IMG/VR virus record: IMGVR_UViG_3300009129_000029
Location: 1-41,071 of that record
Length of the DNA stretch: 41,071 nt
Direction: 5' to 3' (one strand)
From: a virus
Shown: positions 40,117 through 41,071 of the stretch, in pieces
Layout of the letters: the number at the start of each line of letters is the position of its first letter
How positions within the stretch are numbered: the first letter of the stretch is position 1
Notes under the pieces: generated by a model
The model's input: the letters and a program-made list of their open reading frames with translations, nothing else
Database searches by the model: none
What the model was told of the DNA's origin: nothing
Program-made: the position numbers and the translations under genes

Positions 40117-41071
40117 TCACAGGTTTAATGCCTTCATTGTACCAAAGTCTCGTCCCGCTTGGACGTTAACTTTGAAGTGGCCAAGTTCGTTCTGGCCAAA
40201 AAGGTTAATAAGTTCTGGTATCAATCCTCGGTCTTCATTAGAGAGGTCGATGACGACTGAATCATGTAAGGTGAATGCAACTCTTGACTTAAGATCTCTG
40301 AGACGTTCGCTGATTTGGATGAGCCTCCTAAGCACAACGTCCACGCAACTACTTTGAATAATGTAACTGAGAGAATGATGATGGTCGCTAGGAATGGTCC
40401 GTCCGAATCGTGTGTGGACATGTGTGCCGGTCCAATGCTCGCCAACAATTCTCTCTCTTCCGTACGTCTCTTCCAATAGTTTTCCCACAGTCTCATCACT
40501 ATTACCTAGTGAGCCAGTCATGTTTTTGCCACCGTACAGCCAGCCGAAGATTCTACGCTTCGCTTCTTGACGGTCCATGGAGCCGAAGATGTTGTCCATA
40601 TTCCACTGGTGTATGTCATCCTGTGGCTGGTCCTGCCCAGCTAGTGCCATGGCAACTCGCAACTCTGCAGCGTTGTAGTCCAACTCCAGAAACCAGTCAT
40701 TATTGGGCTTCAATATAGAACGATACTGCTTGTCCAGCGTAAGGACCGGAAATGTGCCGGGCATGTTAGTCAGACGACCGGTCTTCGTACCCCACACGTT
40801 ATACTTGCAGTACGGAGAATACTTCTGAATCTTTTTTAGAAACTTTCGTGTATCCGTCCTATGGTAGATATCCCTTATGCCGTCCATGGATATGTTTAGC
40901 TTCTGATATCGAATGTCGTCCAGCGCCTCTACCAGTTGTCTAGTAAAGTCGTAGTTTGTGGGGCGCTCGTAGGTGTCGAAGACGTGCTGGGTAATGCTGT
41001 TGCGGACCTCGCAATAGTCGAGCAGAAACCGCTCTGGCACCAAGTCAAAGAAGCAGTTCTCGGTCAAGGGA
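40117..41071 (-). CDS. polA: C-terminal part of a family A DNA polymerase
   Basis: The 3' 317 codons of a Pol I-type polymerase run from the window edge to the stop at 40117. Motif A is LELDYNAAELRVAMALAG (catalytic Asp plus the conserved Glu), motif B is AKRRIFGWLYGG, and motif C is TLHDSVV. Motif C has HDS in place of the usual HDE. The 3'-5' exonuclease domain, if any, lies beyond the window. It could fill gaps together with the D15-type exonuclease, while DnaE copies the genome, or the reverse. The true start is not visible. Confidence 0.9.
   Translation of the reverse strand, partial: PLTENCFFDLVPERFLLDYCEVRNSITQHVFDTYERPTNYDFTRQLVEALDDIRYQKLNISMDGIRDIYHRTDTRKFLKKIQKYSPYCKYNVWGTKTGRLTNMPGTFPVLTLDKQYRSILKPNNDWFLELDYNAAELRVAMALAGQDQPQDDIHQWNMDNIFGSMDRQEAKRRIFGWLYGGKNMTGSLGNSDETVGKLLEETYGRERIVGEHWTGTHVHTRFGRTIPSDHHHSLSYIIQSSCVDVVLRRLIQISERLRDLKSRVAFTLHDSVVIDLSNEDRGLIPELINLFGQNELGHFKVNVQAGRDFGTMKALNL

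Overview
The window is part of a large tailed-phage genome, probably a myovirus-type phage of a proteobacterium. Every gene I can support lies on the minus strand, so gene order runs from position 41071 down to 1. Genes are packed with ATGA/GTGA or TAATG overlaps or gaps of a few bases, and no gene-free stretch exceeds about 170 bases. Phage identity rests on the mix of a T4 gp32-like ssDNA-binding protein, UvsX/RecA, a DnaB-type helicase, a D15-type exonuclease, an amidase lysin, a phage-type Dam, dUTPase, two tRNAs and many small phage-type proteins. Several small proteins (MNRKQRRA zinc protein, GroES-like protein, FtsZ-like protein, sigma region 4 protein) resemble those of marine T4-like phages. 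That likeness is from memory and was not searched.

Layout in transcription order. 41071-40117: C-terminal part of a family A DNA polymerase. 40015-36526: a 791-residue virion-like protein, an FtsZ/tubulin-like protein and a DUF2693-like protein. 36522-35340: ssDNA-binding protein with its own promoter, an initiator-type tRNA-Met and a small histone H1-like protein. 35336-32180: D12-class adenine methylase, a 369-residue protein and RecA. 32186-31634: a short exported WxPGxW-repeat protein with its own terminator, then tRNA-Leu. 31610-24978: exonuclease, DnaB-type helicase, B12-dependent ribonucleotide reductase, GroES-like cochaperonin, a nucleotidyltransferase pair and a short coiled-coil gene. 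24971-20663: a full-length DnaE polymerase, ClpP-like protease 2 and a membrane protein. 20662-16923: promoter, then dUTPase, cytochrome c, phage Dam, zinc protein, CBS-less IMPDH, RHH-like protein and a sigma region 4 protein. 16852-12313: acidic scaffold-like protein, membrane protein, ClpP-like protease 1, amidase and a 650-residue protein. 12306-10673: GroEL behind a perfect sigma-70 promoter. 10657-5748: a run of small genes including a Zn-peptidase, a cupin and a eukaryotic-type phosphomannomutase. 5729-1: a 1261-residue virion-like protein, a HAD phosphatase, a zinc-knuckle protein and the start of one more gene.

Two regulatory classes stand out. Consensus-like sigma-70 promoters, all with 17-bp spacers, precede groEL, recA, ssb, the helicase and the dUTPase operon (nucleotide, DNA and folding genes, presumably early). 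A different 9-mer, ACTATTTAT, occurs exactly four times, each in a short gap before a gene, two of them virion-like. It is a candidate late or phage-specific signal.

The functions fit together as nucleotide supply (RNR, dUTPase, IMPDH), replication and recombination (DnaE, Pol A, helicase, exonuclease, SSB, RecA), protein folding and turnover (GroEL, GroES, two ClpP), mannose-sugar chemistry (PMM, PMI-type cupin, nucleotidyltransferase), lysis, and host remodelling (cytochrome c, exported WxPGxW protein, FtsZ-like protein). Six proteins start with a short LxE-containing leader that resembles T4 capsid-targeting propeptides, which suggests a set of proteins packaged into the head.
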